From: Bacillus sp. Y1
Lineage (GTDB): Bacteria; Bacillota; Bacilli; Bacillales; Cytobacillaceae
Length of the DNA stretch: 64,000 bases
Direction: 5' to 3'
NCBI RefSeq assembly: GCF_003586445.1
Contig: NZ_CP030028.1
Span: 1,750,501 to 1,814,500, forward strand
Shown: piece by piece, positions 9,005-17,960 of the stretch
Numbering within the stretch: the stretch's first letter is position 1
How the letters are laid out: each line of letters starts with the position of its first letter
The notes under the pieces: model-generated
The model's input: only the letters and a program-made list of their open reading frames with translations
What the model was told of the DNA's origin: nothing
Database searches by the model: none
Translations under genes and position numbers: made by a program

Positions 9005-10753
9005 ATGAAAGTTTTTATTGATTTGATGTGGTTTTTCAAGCAGGAGAAAAAAGCATATATTACTGGGGTTCTTCTGTTGTTAATTGTAGCATTTTTACAG
9101 CTTGTTCCTCCAAAAGTGATTGGGCTTGTAGTCGACCATATTGAGCAAGGGTCCTTAACGATGAAGATATTAGGGACCTATGTACTCCTACTTGTAGGGG
9201 CAGCTCTAATGATGTACATATTAAGGTATTATTGGAGAATCATGATCTTTGGTTCAGCAGTTAAGCTCTCCATGCAGTTGCGAAATCGATTATTTCATCA
9301 TTTTACTTCAATGTCACAATCCTTTTACCAAAGGAGAAGAACAGGAGATTTAATGGCGCATGCGACCAATGATATTCAAGCGATACAGCAGACGGCTGGT
9401 GTGGGGGTACTCACCTTTGTCGATTCTCTTTCCACTGGTGGCTTTGTCATTCTTGCGATGGCTTTTACCATCAGCTGGAAGCTTACATTAATTAGCTTGA
9501 TTCCGATGCCGTTTATGGCGATTTTAACTAGTTGGTACGGAACTTTACTACATAAGCGTTTTCACCTCGCACAGGAAGCTTTTTCATCATTAAACGATAA
9601 AACACAGGAAAGTATCACAGGAATAAAGGTGATAAAAACCTTTGGTCAGGAAAAAGAAGATATAGAAGATTTTCGAAAGCAATCAAATGACGTAGTGGAT
9701 AAGAATATTTCCGTTGCTCGGGTGGACTCCTTGTTTGATCCGACGATCTCGATTATCGTAGGGATTTCTTTTTTCCTTTCACTTACATTTGGTGCTAGAT
9801 ATGTTATTAATGGTGAGTTAACGATCGGACAGTTGGTTTCTTTTACAACGTATTTAGGCTTATTAATTTGGCCAATGCTTGCCTTTGGTTGGTTGTTTAA
9901 TATCGTCGAAAGAGGAAGAGCCTCTTATGATCGTGTTATCGCACTTTTAAATGAAAAAGCGGATATTGTGGATGAAGAAGCAGCGTTAAACGTGACTCCA
10001 AGCGGAGATATACAATATGAGATCCAGCAATTTACTTATCCGAACGATGCAGAGCCCATCCTACAAGATATTCATTTTGAGTTAAAAAGGGGACAGACAC
10101 TCGGAATTGTTGGGAAAACTGGTGCGGGGAAGACGACGTTATTAAAGCTATTGATCAGGGAATATGATGTCACCGATGGTCAAATTACATTTGGTGATCA
10201 GCGAATTACACGATATAAAATCGACAAATTAAGAGAAGCGGTCGGCTATGTGCCACAGGATCATTTCCTATTTTCTGCTACGATCGGTGAAAATATCTCT
10301 TTCGCCAAGCCTTTATGCGATAAAGAAGAGATTCAGGAGTCAGCGAAAATAGCTAATATTCATGATGATATTACCCAGTTCACAGATGGGTATGATACGG
10401 TCGTTGGAGAAAGGGGCGTGTCGTTATCTGGTGGGCAAAAGCAACGTATTTCCATTGCTCGTGCTCTATTATTAAACCCGGAAGTGCTCATACTAGATGA
10501 CTCTCTTTCAGCGGTCGATGCCAAAACCGAAGAGGCGATTTTAACCTCGCTAAAAGAAAACCGTGAGGGGAAAACAACAATCATAACATCTCACCGACTA
10601 AGTGCCATTCAGCATGCCGATCTTATTTTAGTCATTGATAATGGACAGATCAAGCAATCCGGTACACATGATACGTTAATGGATCAAGAAGGATGGTACA
10701 AGGAAATGTACCTAAGGCAGCAGCTGGAAGATCTTGTGGAGCATGGAGGATAA
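9005..10753 (+). CDS. yheI: ABC exporter half-transporter, YheI/BmrC type
   Basis: This 582-residue protein has six membrane helices (about 15-290) fused to a nucleotide-binding domain (about 335-570). The latter shows Walker A GKTGAGKTTL, signature LSGGQKQRIS and Walker B VLILDDSLSAVD. The residue after the Walker B aspartate is Asp instead of the catalytic Glu, so this half carries the degenerate site, as in BmrC. The sequence pattern is closest to B. subtilis YheI. It pairs with the next gene (3 bp gap) as a heterodimeric multidrug-type exporter in the membrane. The substrate cannot be read from sequence. Confidence 0.88.
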   Translation: MKVFIDLMWFFKQEKKAYITGVLLLLIVAFLQLVPPKVIGLVVDHIEQGSLTMKILGTYVLLLVGAALMMYILRYYWRIMIFGSAVKLSMQLRNRLFHHFTSMSQSFYQRRRTGDLMAHATNDIQAIQQTAGVGVLTFVDSLSTGGFVILAMAFTISWKLTLISLIPMPFMAILTSWYGTLLHKRFHLAQEAFSSLNDKTQESITGIKVIKTFGQEKEDIEDFRKQSNDVVDKNISVARVDSLFDPTISIIVGISFFLSLTFGARYVINGELTIGQLVSFTTYLGLLIWPMLAFGWLFNIVERGRASYDRVIALLNEKADIVDEEAALNVTPSGDIQYEIQQFTYPNDAEPILQDIHFELKRGQTLGIVGKTGAGKTTLLKLLIREYDVTDGQITFGDQRITRYKIDKLREAVGYVPQDHFLFSATIGENISFAKPLCDKEEIQESAKIANIHDDITQFTDGYDTVVGERGVSLSGGQKQRISIARALLLNPEVLILDDSLSAVDAKTEEAILTSLKENREGKTTIITSHRLSAIQHADLILVIDNGQIKQSGTHDTLMDQEGWYKEMYLRQQLEDLVEHGG

Positions 10754-10756
10754 AAG

Positions 10757-12547
10757 ATGGGAAATCAGCAATTATCAGAAGGGAAACAGCAGTGGAAAGT
10801 ATTAGTTCGGCTCCTCGCCTACGCAAAGCCTCACATGAAAACGATAGTGTTGGCATTTTGTCTCCTTATACTTACAACCATTGGAGATATACTTGGTCCT
10901 ATTTTAGTAAAAGTATTTATTGACGAATATTTAAAGCCTAGAAACCTTTTGTTTGAACCGCTATTTATGCTAGGTGCAGCATATTTAGGTATTCAAATTT
11001 TCAATGTCATCATCTCCTATTTTCAGCTCTTAAAATTTCAAGAGATTGCCTTGAAAATTATTCAAGAGATTCGTATTGATATCTTCTCTAAGGTCCAATC
11101 ACTTGGATTGAAATTTTTTGACAAAACTCCAGCAGGGAGCATTGTATCAAGAGTGACAAATGATACCGAAGCGATTAAAGATATGTTTGTAACAGTGTTA
11201 GTAACGTTTATCCAAAGCGGGTTCCTCATTACGGGTATTTTTATTGCCATGTTTATTTTGGATGTTAAACTAGCATTTTTTTGTTTAGTGATTCTTCCTG
11301 TGATATTTTTCATTATGAACTTGTACCGAAAACTGAGTTCGAAATTTTACCATGATATGAGGGAGCGACTAAGCCAGCTGAACGCAAAGCTTAGTGAATC
11401 GATTCAAGGCATGGGAATCATTCAAGTATTTCGTCAGGAAAAAAGAATGCGTGAAGAATTTGGAGTGACCAATGAGAAACATTTTATTGCTGGTATGAGG
11501 AATATAAAAGTAGATGGTTTGCTTTTGCGTCCTGCAATTGATCTTGTTTATGTGGGCGCCTTGATAATCGTTCTAAGCTATTTTGGTGTTTCGTCATTTG
11601 AAAGTCCTATCCAAATCGGAGTGTTATATGCGTTTGTTAACTATCTAGATCGATTCTTTGAGCCGGTGAACAATATGATGATGCGTTTATCTTTATACCA
11701 ACAAGCAATTGTCGCAGCTTCTAGGGTATTCAATGTTCTTGATGAACAGGAGGTATCACCTTCACAAAAAGAAACAGCAAATAAGATTCAAGAAGGCGAA
11801 ATAGAATTTCGTGATGTCAGTTTTTCATATGATGGAAAAAGAGATGTATTAAAAAATGTTTCCTTCACTGCAAAACCAGGTGAAACGGTCGCGCTGGTTG
11901 GTCACACCGGAAGTGGTAAAAGCTCGATTATAAACTTAATGATGAGATTTTATGAATTCGAAAGAGGAGAAATTTTAGTGGATGGTCATTCCATTAAAGA
12001 GTATCCCGAAAAAGAACTTCGGACAAAAATGGGTCTGGTTCTACAAGATCCTTTCTTGTTTTTTGGATCCGTCGCGGATAATATTCGCTTGCATAATGAG
12101 AAGATGAGCATGGAAGAGGTAGAAGCAGCTGCGAACTTTGTTCAAGCACATCCATTTATTGAGAAGCTTGAGGGAGGATACGAACATCAGATGGTGGAAA
12201 GAGGGTCTACGCTATCAAGTGGTCAACGCCAACTGATTGCCTTTGCTCGGACGGTAGCAGCTAGTCCAAAAATATTAATTTTGGACGAAGCAACGGCCAA
12301 TATTGATACGGAGACAGAAGAAGCGATTCAAGAGGCACTTTCACGTATGCGAAAAGGTCGAACAACGATTGCCATTGCCCACCGATTGTCGACCATTCAA
12401 GATGCCGAACTGATTTTAGTATTGCATCAAGGGGAAATCGTCGAGAGGGGTAGTCATCAGGAACTGCTATCACTAAGAGGCTTGTACTATAAGATGTATC
12501 TTCTGCAAAATAATTTAGCCGATAGAATAGAGGATGTTGTCAGCTGA
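10757..12547 (+). CDS. yheH: ABC exporter half-transporter, YheH/BmrD type
   Basis: A 596-residue partner of the preceding gene. The membrane domain (about 25-320) contains SRVTNDTEAIKDMFVTVL. The nucleotide-binding domain has Walker A GHTGSGKSSI, signature TLSSGQRQLI and a complete Walker B ILILDEATANID with the catalytic Glu. This half therefore provides the active hydrolysis site. It resembles B. subtilis YheH but lacks the long extracellular insertion that makes YheH about 670 residues, so the gene symbol is tentative. Translation is coupled to yheI, and a terminator follows 7 bp after the stop. Confidence 0.85.
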   Translation: MGNQQLSEGKQQWKVLVRLLAYAKPHMKTIVLAFCLLILTTIGDILGPILVKVFIDEYLKPRNLLFEPLFMLGAAYLGIQIFNVIISYFQLLKFQEIALKIIQEIRIDIFSKVQSLGLKFFDKTPAGSIVSRVTNDTEAIKDMFVTVLVTFIQSGFLITGIFIAMFILDVKLAFFCLVILPVIFFIMNLYRKLSSKFYHDMRERLSQLNAKLSESIQGMGIIQVFRQEKRMREEFGVTNEKHFIAGMRNIKVDGLLLRPAIDLVYVGALIIVLSYFGVSSFESPIQIGVLYAFVNYLDRFFEPVNNMMMRLSLYQQAIVAASRVFNVLDEQEVSPSQKETANKIQEGEIEFRDVSFSYDGKRDVLKNVSFTAKPGETVALVGHTGSGKSSIINLMMRFYEFERGEILVDGHSIKEYPEKELRTKMGLVLQDPFLFFGSVADNIRLHNEKMSMEEVEAAANFVQAHPFIEKLEGGYEHQMVERGSTLSSGQRQLIAFARTVAASPKILILDEATANIDTETEEAIQEALSRMRKGRTTIAIAHRLSTIQDAELILVLHQGEIVERGSHQELLSLRGLYYKMYLLQNNLADRIEDVVS

Positions 12548-12553
12548 AAAATA

Positions 12554-12588
12554 AACAGCTTGAGTTGCTTTCAGCTCAAGCTGTTTTT
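12554..12588. terminator. Terminator between the ABC exporter operon and the Spo0E-like gene
   Basis: AACAGCTTGAG pairs perfectly with CTCAAGCTGTT, with T residues on the plus side. It lies between convergent genes and overlaps the stop codon of the minus-strand gene. Confidence 0.9.
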
Positions 12589-12757
12589 AATAGGTGGGAA
12601 CCTTCTTTAAAAAGATACGGTTATATTCATTTAATAGATTGTCCAATTCCTGACTGTAATGAAGGGCAGTAGAAGAATTCAGTCCACTGATCATAGCGAT
12701 CTCGATTAGCTCCGCTCGTTTCTTTTCAATGAGTGCTAAAAATTCCTGTTTTGACAA
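12587..12757 (-). CDS. Spo0E-family aspartyl-phosphate phosphatase (YnzD-like)
   Basis: A 56-residue protein on the minus strand: a short helical hairpin, with EKKRAELIEIAMISGLNSST in the first half and ALHYSQELDNLLNEYNRIFL in the second. The SQELD motif and spacing are the signature of the Spo0E/YisI/YnzD phosphatases, which dephosphorylate Spo0A~P and hold back sporulation. The start is TTG at 12757, with GGAAGGGA about 10 bases upstream, which is suboptimal. The position near ccdA, and the size, suggest YnzD, but I cannot separate the Spo0E paralogues by eye. Confidence 0.85.
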   Translation of the reverse strand: MSKQEFLALIEKKRAELIEIAMISGLNSSTALHYSQELDNLLNEYNRIFLKKVPTY

Positions 12758-13034
12758 TTCTGTTTAGTCCCTTCCAAATAATATCCAAAATCTTTCGTGA
12801 AACTATATACATAGTATACCCAAGAAATAGGAGAATTTCAAAAGAAAAAATCTAGAAATAGACAATTTTGTTTGGTGATTAACATTTTTTCAGGGTTCTT
12901 ACATACAGATAGATGGAACAAGGTACTTGCCCATCTTGGTCGGTGTCACAGAATGTTCAAATATTAATTGTTATCTTTTCCAATTATCTTTTGATACAAT
13001 TAATAAGAATGATTATTTTTAGGAGTGGTTACAT

Positions 13035-13742
13035 TTGACCGATGTAAACGTATTTATTGCACTTGGAGCCGGCTTTTTAAGCTTTATTTCTCCTTGTTGT
13101 CTTCCTTTATATCCTGCGTTCCTCTCGTATATTACTGGTATGTCAGTAGGAGAACTGAAGACGGATAATGCCATGCTACAAAGACGCAGCTTATTACATA
13201 CCTTGTTTTTCTTAGTTGGATTTTCCATTATCTTTATTGCGATCGGCTTTGGAAGCTCCTTTATTGGTGAAATTTTTGCTGGTTATCAGGATCTCATTCG
13301 TCAATTAGGTGCCATTGTGATCGTCTTTTTTGGTTTCGTGGTTGTTGGTATTTTGAAGCCAGAATCGTTGATGAGGGAAAAGAGATATGAGTTTAAACAC
13401 CGGCCGTCTGGATATTTTGGTTCGGTTTTAATAGGAATTGCTTTTGCGGCTGGCTGGACACCTTGCACGGGTCCTATCTTAATGTCAGTAATTGCCCTAG
13501 CTGCGACAAATCCTGGTTCAGGTATGGTATACATGGTTGCTTATATACTTGGATTTGCCATTCCATTTTTCATCCTATCTTTCTTTATTGGGAAATTACA
13601 ATGGATCAAGCGCCACAATGTTTTAATAATGAAAATTGGTGGCTATATTATGATAGTAATGGGAATCGTCCTATTTTTTGATTGGATGACAAAGATTATT
13701 ATCATGTTTACCAATTTGTTTGGTGGGTTTACAGGCTTTTGA
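13035..13742 (+). CDS. ccdA: CcdA, thiol-disulfide electron transfer membrane protein
   Basis: A 235-residue integral membrane protein with six predicted helices. The redox cysteines sit in [20 protein letters not shown] and GWTPCTGPI. CcdA passes electrons from cytoplasmic thioredoxin to extracytoplasmic thiol-disulfide proteins for cytochrome c maturation and spore cortex synthesis. The start is TTG at 13035, with AGGAGTGG 8 bases upstream. The first residues align with known CcdA proteins. It is followed by yneI and ccdC as in B. subtilis. The 277-bp gap upstream has no clear promoter. Confidence 0.96.
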   Translation: MTDVNVFIALGAGFLSFISPCCLPLYPAFLSYITGMSVGELKTDNAMLQRRSLLHTLFFLVGFSIIFIAIGFGSSFIGEIFAGYQDLIRQLGAIVIVFFGFVVVGILKPESLMREKRYEFKHRPSGYFGSVLIGIAFAAGWTPCTGPILMSVIALAATNPGSGMVYMVAYILGFAIPFFILSFFIGKLQWIKRHNVLIMKIGGYIMIVMGIVLFFDWMTKIIIMFTNLFGGFTGF

Positions 13743-13914
13743 TTTAGGACTGTTTCTGTTATAATAAATAGGAAAATAGTCTTAAGATATTTCAAGGATT
13801 CTGTCGATAATAGTCGAAATATTCTTTTTGTCATTGATTGTAAATTTCGTTATATTTAAATATGTGTTTGATTTAGAGATAAGATTCTGTTGTAGTGTTG
13901 AGGGGGTAGCAGCG

Positions 13915-14274
13915 ATGGCAAAAATATTAATCGTAGATGACGCAAAATTTATGAGAATGACCCTTTCAGACATTCTAATTAGAAATAACCACGAGATCGT
14001 GGGAGAGGGCGAAAATGGCAGAGAAGCAATCGCTCTTTATCATGAACTACAACCAGATTTGGTTACGATGGACATTACAATGCCTGAGATGAGTGGCTTA
14101 GAGGCCATGAAAGAAATAAGACAGAACTACCCGCAAGCAAAGGTCATTATGTGTTCTGCTATGGGCCAACAGCGTATGGTCGTAGAAGCGATTGAAGCCG
14201 GAGCAAAAGACTTCATTGTAAAGCCCTTTGATGAAGGAAGGGTAATTGAAGCAGTAAATCGTGTATTAAGCTAA
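13915..14274 (+). CDS. yneI: YneI, CheY-like single-domain response regulator
   Basis: This 119-residue receiver domain has no output domain. The acidic pocket is Asp8/Asp9, the phosphoacceptor is Asp53 in LVTMDITMPEMSG, and the switch and lysine region is VIMCSAMGQQRMV with KDFIVKPF. I use the ATG at 13915 with GAGGGGGT upstream, because the in-frame extension to 13828 adds 29 residues with no homology. The gene lies between ccdA and ccdC, the YneI position (sometimes called CcdB). It is very similar to CheY, but no chemotaxis genes are nearby. It is dispensable for cytochrome c synthesis in B. subtilis. Confidence 0.93.
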   Translation: MAKILIVDDAKFMRMTLSDILIRNNHEIVGEGENGREAIALYHELQPDLVTMDITMPEMSGLEAMKEIRQNYPQAKVIMCSAMGQQRMVVEAIEAGAKDFIVKPFDEGRVIEAVNRVLS

Positions 14275-14283
14275 ATATAATAG

Positions 14284-14321
14284 ATGCTGACTAGTCATTG
14301 ATAGTCAGCATTCTTTATTTT
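14284..14321 (+). terminator. Terminator after yneI
   Basis: ATGCTGACTA (14284-14293) pairs perfectly with TAGTCAGCAT (14302-14311), followed by a T-rich tract. Confidence 0.8.
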
Positions 14322-14398
14322 AAAAAATATTATAATATTGGAAGTGTATCCGCTATAATTATAGAGAAAATATATTTCTTAGATTGGAATGAAAGTAT

Positions 14399-14875
14399 AT
14401 GAACAACATGGTTGTTGTTGCTTCTTCAATAGGGGCAATTGGAATGGCGATTTTGGCCATGTTCGTCCGTATGAAAGCGGCGAAAAAACCTGCCACAGCA
14501 AGGAAAATTATACTACCACCTGTGTTTATGAGTACAGGTGCACTTATGTTTGTTGTTCCGATGTTTCGAGTGACATATTTAGAATTGTTTGAAGCGATGG
14601 CGGTTGGACTAGTCTTTTCTATTTTGTTAATAAAAACTTCTAAGTTTGAGATACGTGAGAATGAAATATATCTAAAACGTTCACGTGCATTTGTGTTTAT
14701 TTTGTTCGGGCTCCTCGTGTTACGAATCATTCTAAAGTTACTATTAAGCTCTTCGATTGATTATGGGGAACTTAGTGGAATGTTCTTTATATTAGCTTTT
14801 TTCATGATCCTGCCGTGGAGAATTGCTATGTATCTTCAATTTAGAAGATTCCAGGAAAAACTTACAAAATCATGA
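14399..14875 (+). CDS. ccdC: CcdC (YneJ), DUF1453 membrane protein
   Basis: A 158-residue membrane protein with about five hydrophobic segments (VVVASSIGAIGMAILAMFV, PVFMSTGALMFVVPMF, LLVLRIILKLLLSSS, MFFILAFFMILPW). It matches CcdC, which works with CcdA in cytochrome c biogenesis in Bacillus through an unknown mechanism. The ATG at 14399 has only a weak ribosome site (GGAATGAAAG). A terminator separates it from yneI, so it may have its own promoter. Confidence 0.92.
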   Translation: MNNMVVVASSIGAIGMAILAMFVRMKAAKKPATARKIILPPVFMSTGALMFVVPMFRVTYLELFEAMAVGLVFSILLIKTSKFEIRENEIYLKRSRAFVFILFGLLVLRIILKLLLSSSIDYGELSGMFFILAFFMILPWRIAMYLQFRRFQEKLTKS

Positions 14876-14921
14876 GGGTGCGAACGTCATATCATAATAG
14901 ATTTGGCGTTTTTAACAAACA

Positions 14922-14953
14922 AAAGGACCGCTTTATGTAAAAAGCGGTCCTTT
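14922..14953 (-). terminator. Terminator of yneK
   Basis: AAAGGACCGCTTT pairs perfectly with AAAGCGGTCCTTT. On the minus strand it ends in TTTTG, and it overlaps the yneK stop codon. It may also halt convergent ccdC transcripts. Confidence 0.85.
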
Positions 14954-15377
14954 AAAATAAGTGCTGATATGGCGCCATATCAATTTTATTTTCTGCAAGC
15001 TTCTTTTTCAAAAATTTATGGTCGCGTTTTGGTGTTGCTAAAATATATCCTCGAATCACGAGCTCTTCGGTAATCGACGGACGTTTTTCCTCTACGGCTA
15101 GCTCACCAATTTTTCCAGCGATTTTTTGACGAGCCACATCGCGAAAAAGTTCTGGTACGGGGCTCACAAGATCTTCAAGAAGATCCTTCTCAGGCTGTTG
15201 CCAAAGATCACGTGTCTCATTCACAAAATGCTCCTCCCAATCAAGGACAGACTTTCCATCTTCAAGAGGCATTCTTTTTAAAAACTTACGAAACATAAAA
15301 AATCCACCGATTGCAAATGAACCGACTAAAATTAACACCCAAAAAATAATAAATATTGAAAACCATCCACTTAACAT
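14952..15377 (-). CDS. yneK: YneK, DUF2621 membrane-anchored protein
   Basis: This 141-residue protein has one N-terminal membrane helix (IFIIFWVLILVGSFAIGGFF) and a cytoplasmic domain with RMPLEDGKSVLDWEEHFVNE and KIGELAVEEKRPSITEELVI. Size, architecture and position (convergent with ccdC) match B. subtilis YneK, DUF2621. Function is unknown. This is the last gene of the conserved backbone. In B. subtilis cotM follows nearby, but here the neighbourhood changes completely. Confidence 0.9.
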   Translation of the reverse strand: MLSGWFSIFIIFWVLILVGSFAIGGFFMFRKFLKRMPLEDGKSVLDWEEHFVNETRDLWQQPEKDLLEDLVSPVPELFRDVARQKIAGKIGELAVEEKRPSITEELVIRGYILATPKRDHKFLKKKLAENKIDMAPYQHLF

Positions 15378-15484
15378 AAACTCACCTACAAAACATTATT
15401 AATACTATTATTATAGCCAAACTTCTAGCAAGGAGACAAGCGAACGTTTTGAAATCGACTTAAAAATGGGAGAAGGAGAACAGT

Positions 15485-16291
15485 ATGACGAAATTATATA
15501 TATTCGAAGGAGTCCCTGGTTCAGGAAAAACGACCAGTGCCAAATGGTTAGCAAGTAGATTAGGAGAAAGTGCAAGATTATACTTAGAGGGAGATCCACA
15601 GCATCCGGCTGATTATGAGTCTGTCGCTTGTCTAACTGAGGAGCAATTGAATATGGTTGAACAAGAGTGTCCTTCAGTTCGGGGGATGGCAACTCGAAAA
15701 GGCGAGAGATATTACATTTCGTACGCGAGTTTGTATGAAAAAAATACAGAATTATTTGAGAGATTAAAAGCCTTCGATGTATATGAGCTTCCAGTAGAAG
15801 ATTACGTAGAGGTTGCTTTGGAAAAGTGGAAGGAGTTTGTTCAACAAGCAAAATCAGGAGCCCATGAGTACATACTAGAGTGCTGTTATTTACAAAATCC
15901 GTTTACATTCTTACTAGCAAAACATAATTGTTCAAAAGAGGTTATTTTCAATTTCTTAAATAAGATAACCAATGTCATTTTGGAGCTCGATCCAGTTATC
16001 ATTTATTTTGAACAGGATAATGTAGCAGTGAACCTAGAGAAAATTCGGCAGGAACGTCCTGTGGAATGGTTTGATTTTATAACCTGGTATTACACAGGTC
16101 AGGAGTTTGGGAAAGAAAGGGGACTGTCAGGGGTAAGTGGAGTGCTCCATTTCTTGGAGGAGAGAAAGCAGTCTGAGAAGGAGTTTCTCCGTGGTGTACC
16201 GGTAAAATCATTGATTATAAACAACACAAATGCTGATTGGGAGAATATTCATGATCGACTTGCTATAAAATTAGGCTTAACAGTAAAGTAG
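15485..16291 (+). CDS. P-loop nucleoside/nucleotide kinase-like protein
   Basis: A 268-residue cytoplasmic protein beginning with a textbook Walker A (YIFEGVPGSGKTTSAKWLAS). The overall plan resembles small P-loop kinases and AAA-type NTPases of unknown substrate that are common in Bacillus. Later there are ILECCYLQNPFTFLL and ILELDPVIIYFEQDN, where Asp/Glu could act in catalysis. No second domain is seen. GGGAGAAGGAG precedes the ATG. It is the first gene beyond the conserved backbone and lies 118 bp before the selenocysteine tRNA. I do not recognise a specific substrate. Confidence 0.7.
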   Translation: MTKLYIFEGVPGSGKTTSAKWLASRLGESARLYLEGDPQHPADYESVACLTEEQLNMVEQECPSVRGMATRKGERYYISYASLYEKNTELFERLKAFDVYELPVEDYVEVALEKWKEFVQQAKSGAHEYILECCYLQNPFTFLLAKHNCSKEVIFNFLNKITNVILELDPVIIYFEQDNVAVNLEKIRQERPVEWFDFITWYYTGQEFGKERGLSGVSGVLHFLEERKQSEKEFLRGVPVKSLIINNTNADWENIHDRLAIKLGLTVK

Positions 16292-16352
16292 TTTGCACGT
16301 GGTATATTAGGATAAACTACTTGAAAAATAGAGTTAAGTGCTCCATAATAGA

Positions 16353-16400
16353 AACCGTGTCGTAAACTGTTGTCTTAAATCAACAATTATGAACACGGTT
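16353..16400 (+). other. Nested stem-loop directly upstream of tRNA-Sec
   Basis: AACCGTGT (16353-16360) pairs with ACACGGTT (16393-16400), and inside it TGTTG (16368-16372) pairs with CAACA (16381-16385) around TCTTAAAT. It ends 8 bases before the tRNA. It could be the terminator of the preceding gene (CTTCTT follows) or a precursor-processing structure. Confidence 0.5.
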
Positions 16401-16408
16401 CTTCTTAC

Positions 16409-16505
16409 GGGGCTGATTGGGGTACTGGTGTCCTCCACGGTCTTCAAAACCGCTTGTGTCCTGCGTGCCAGGATAGCTGGGTTCGATTCCCAGGCAGTCC
16501 CGCCA
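16409..16505 (+). tRNA. selC: tRNA-Sec (selenocysteine), anticodon TCA
   Basis: The 97-nt sequence folds as a selenocysteine tRNA. The acceptor is GGGGCTGA (16409-16416) against GCAGTCCC (16494-16501); position 8 is an A-G mismatch and one pair is G-U. The anticodon stem CGGT/ACCG encloses the loop CTTCAAA with TCA at 16444-16446. A long variable arm follows (TGTCCTG-loop-CAGGATA). The T arm is CTGGG-TTCGATT-CCCAG. Discriminator G and CCA are encoded (16502-16505). UGA-reading tRNAs of this form insert selenocysteine with SelA, SelB and SelD. None of those genes is in this window. Confidence 0.93.
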
Positions 16506-16522
16506 AATCAACTTTCCTAGAA

Positions 16523-17113
16523 TTATTTGCGGGACTTTGATAGGTAGTCCTTCCATTCTCTATATAGTTCTGCATCCATTTGTTGGACTTGTTGCATAAA
16601 GATATCAATTAATCCTAGTTCGGATATGGTATTTAAAAGCCGAACAGGAATTGGTTTCTTATCATAGGAATTCGCATGATCAACAACCTTCAGAATTCCG
16701 TCTTTATTCACAAATATATGTCGAGTGACACAGCGATCCAAATTAGTGAATCCTAAACGCATCATTTCTTTTTTCATTTTTACAAGCTGCTGGGTAATGG
16801 AACTGGGTATGGTCCCTTGTCCAATCAGGTAATCGCGTAAAGATGGCCCTTCGATATACTCCATGATGATATGATTTTTCCCCGATTCGAAGAACTTCGG
16901 CATAAACGGCAGATTTTGAGCCTTAATCATTGCCTCTTTCTCTTTTATTACATTCTTTGATTTTAAAAATATTTTCACACAGCGATTCTCCGATATCTTG
17001 AAAACGGCCCCTTGAATTCCCTTTCCTATCAGTGGGTAGGAGGTTGGATTATGGACCGTTAACTCTTCGTTTTTTCCTTTGCGTTCCACAGATATAGAGT
17101 TGAAATCATTCAT
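16523..17113 (-). CDS. YrzF-like small protein kinase homologue (copy 1)
   Basis: A 196-residue protein with a compact protein-kinase fold: glycine-rich loop YPLIGKGIQGAVFKIS (about 27-42), lysine in RCVKIFLK, hinge NHIIMEYIEG, a catalytic loop reading LDRCVTRHIFV and a metal-site motif VVDHAN in place of DFG. It resembles B. subtilis YrzF, a putative Ser/Thr kinase of about 200 residues. Its catalytic loop is one residue longer than in copies 2 and 3. The start ATG has AGGGGAG 6 bases ahead. It is divergent from copy 2. Substrate unknown; kinase activity is plausible but not shown. Confidence 0.78.
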   Translation of the reverse strand: MNDFNSISVERKGKNEELTVHNPTSYPLIGKGIQGAVFKISENRCVKIFLKSKNVIKEKEAMIKAQNLPFMPKFFESGKNHIIMEYIEGPSLRDYLIGQGTIPSSITQQLVKMKKEMMRLGFTNLDRCVTRHIFVNKDGILKVVDHANSYDKKPIPVRLLNTISELGLIDIFMQQVQQMDAELYREWKDYLSKSRK

Positions 17114-17321
17114 GCTGTTCTCCCCTTTTTCTAAGAAATTTTAGTAATTCACTGTAAATGATTAATGGATGAAAAAAAATCTTTAAATTATGATTTTTTA
17201 TTATATGAAAATAGTTGGACAAGGAAACGGCGACTGTCTATAGCAAACTCTCATTTGATACATAAAATAAAGTAATCTAAAGGAAATCCATTAAAATAAA
17301 ACCGAAAAAGGGGTTGTGTTC

Positions 17322-17936
17322 ATGGAGGATTATAAATCTATTGTTGTTGTCAGTGGAAAAAAACAAGTAACAGTCAAAGAGAATCCCACATCGTATCCGT
17401 TGATAGGAAAAGGTAAACAAGGCGCTGTATTTCAAATTTCACCGGATAAATGTGTGAAAATTTTTGCGGAAGAAGACCGGTGCCTAAATGAGAGCAGAGT
17501 GTTAGAAGCAGCACAACAGGCAAGAATTGTTCCCAGGCTTTTTGAAATTGGGCCAAAATATATTGTAATGGAGTATATTGAAGGTCCAGATTTAAATCAG
17601 TATCTTGAATCGAGAGGTTTCTTGCCAGAACATATAACAAGGAAAATGATCAACTTGTTAAGAGAAATGAAACGACTCAAATTTACTAGGTTGGATGCAA
17701 GATTGAGACACTTTCTTGTGAACAAAAACGATGAGCTACTAGTAATTGACCACGCGAACTCTTTTATAAAAGTCGATCCACTGCCTACACAGTTAATCAA
17801 AGATTTGAAAGAAATAGGGATGTTATCAGCGTTTTTGGAACAAGTAGAACAGTTAGACCCTGAGTTCTTTGGAGAGTTAAGCTCTTTGAAGAAAAAGGAC
17901 AAACAGAAGAAGAAGGATAAAAGGGAAATCCATTAG
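17322..17936 (+). CDS. YrzF-like small protein kinase homologue (copy 2)
   Basis: This is a paralogue of the gene at 16523, about 204 residues from the ATG at 17322, which has AAAGGGG 8 bases upstream. GTG 17316 is in frame but worse placed. Motifs are YPLIGKGKQGAVFQIS, CVKIFAEE, YIVMEYIEGPDL, catalytic loop RLDARLRHFLVNK (Asp kept, with His where kinases have Asn) and VIDHANS. The C-terminus is very basic (SSLKKKDKQKKKDKREIH), which the other copies lack. It is followed after 24 bp by copy 3, so the two are probably cotranscribed. Confidence 0.78.
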   Translation: MEDYKSIVVVSGKKQVTVKENPTSYPLIGKGKQGAVFQISPDKCVKIFAEEDRCLNESRVLEAAQQARIVPRLFEIGPKYIVMEYIEGPDLNQYLESRGFLPEHITRKMINLLREMKRLKFTRLDARLRHFLVNKNDELLVIDHANSFIKVDPLPTQLIKDLKEIGMLSAFLEQVEQLDPEFFGELSSLKKKDKQKKKDKREIH

Positions 17937-17960
17937 TGACTGTAAAGGAGTGAAAGGGAA

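Noticed and set aside
13001..13015. Fur-box-like TAATAAGAATGATTA upstream of ccdA
   Set aside because: It matches only about 11 of 14 consensus positions in very AT-rich DNA, and iron control of ccdA is not expected.
16338..16520. 60-residue plus-strand open frame over the tRNA
   Set aside because: It overlaps the tRNA-Sec completely, has no ribosome site and no recognisable protein features.
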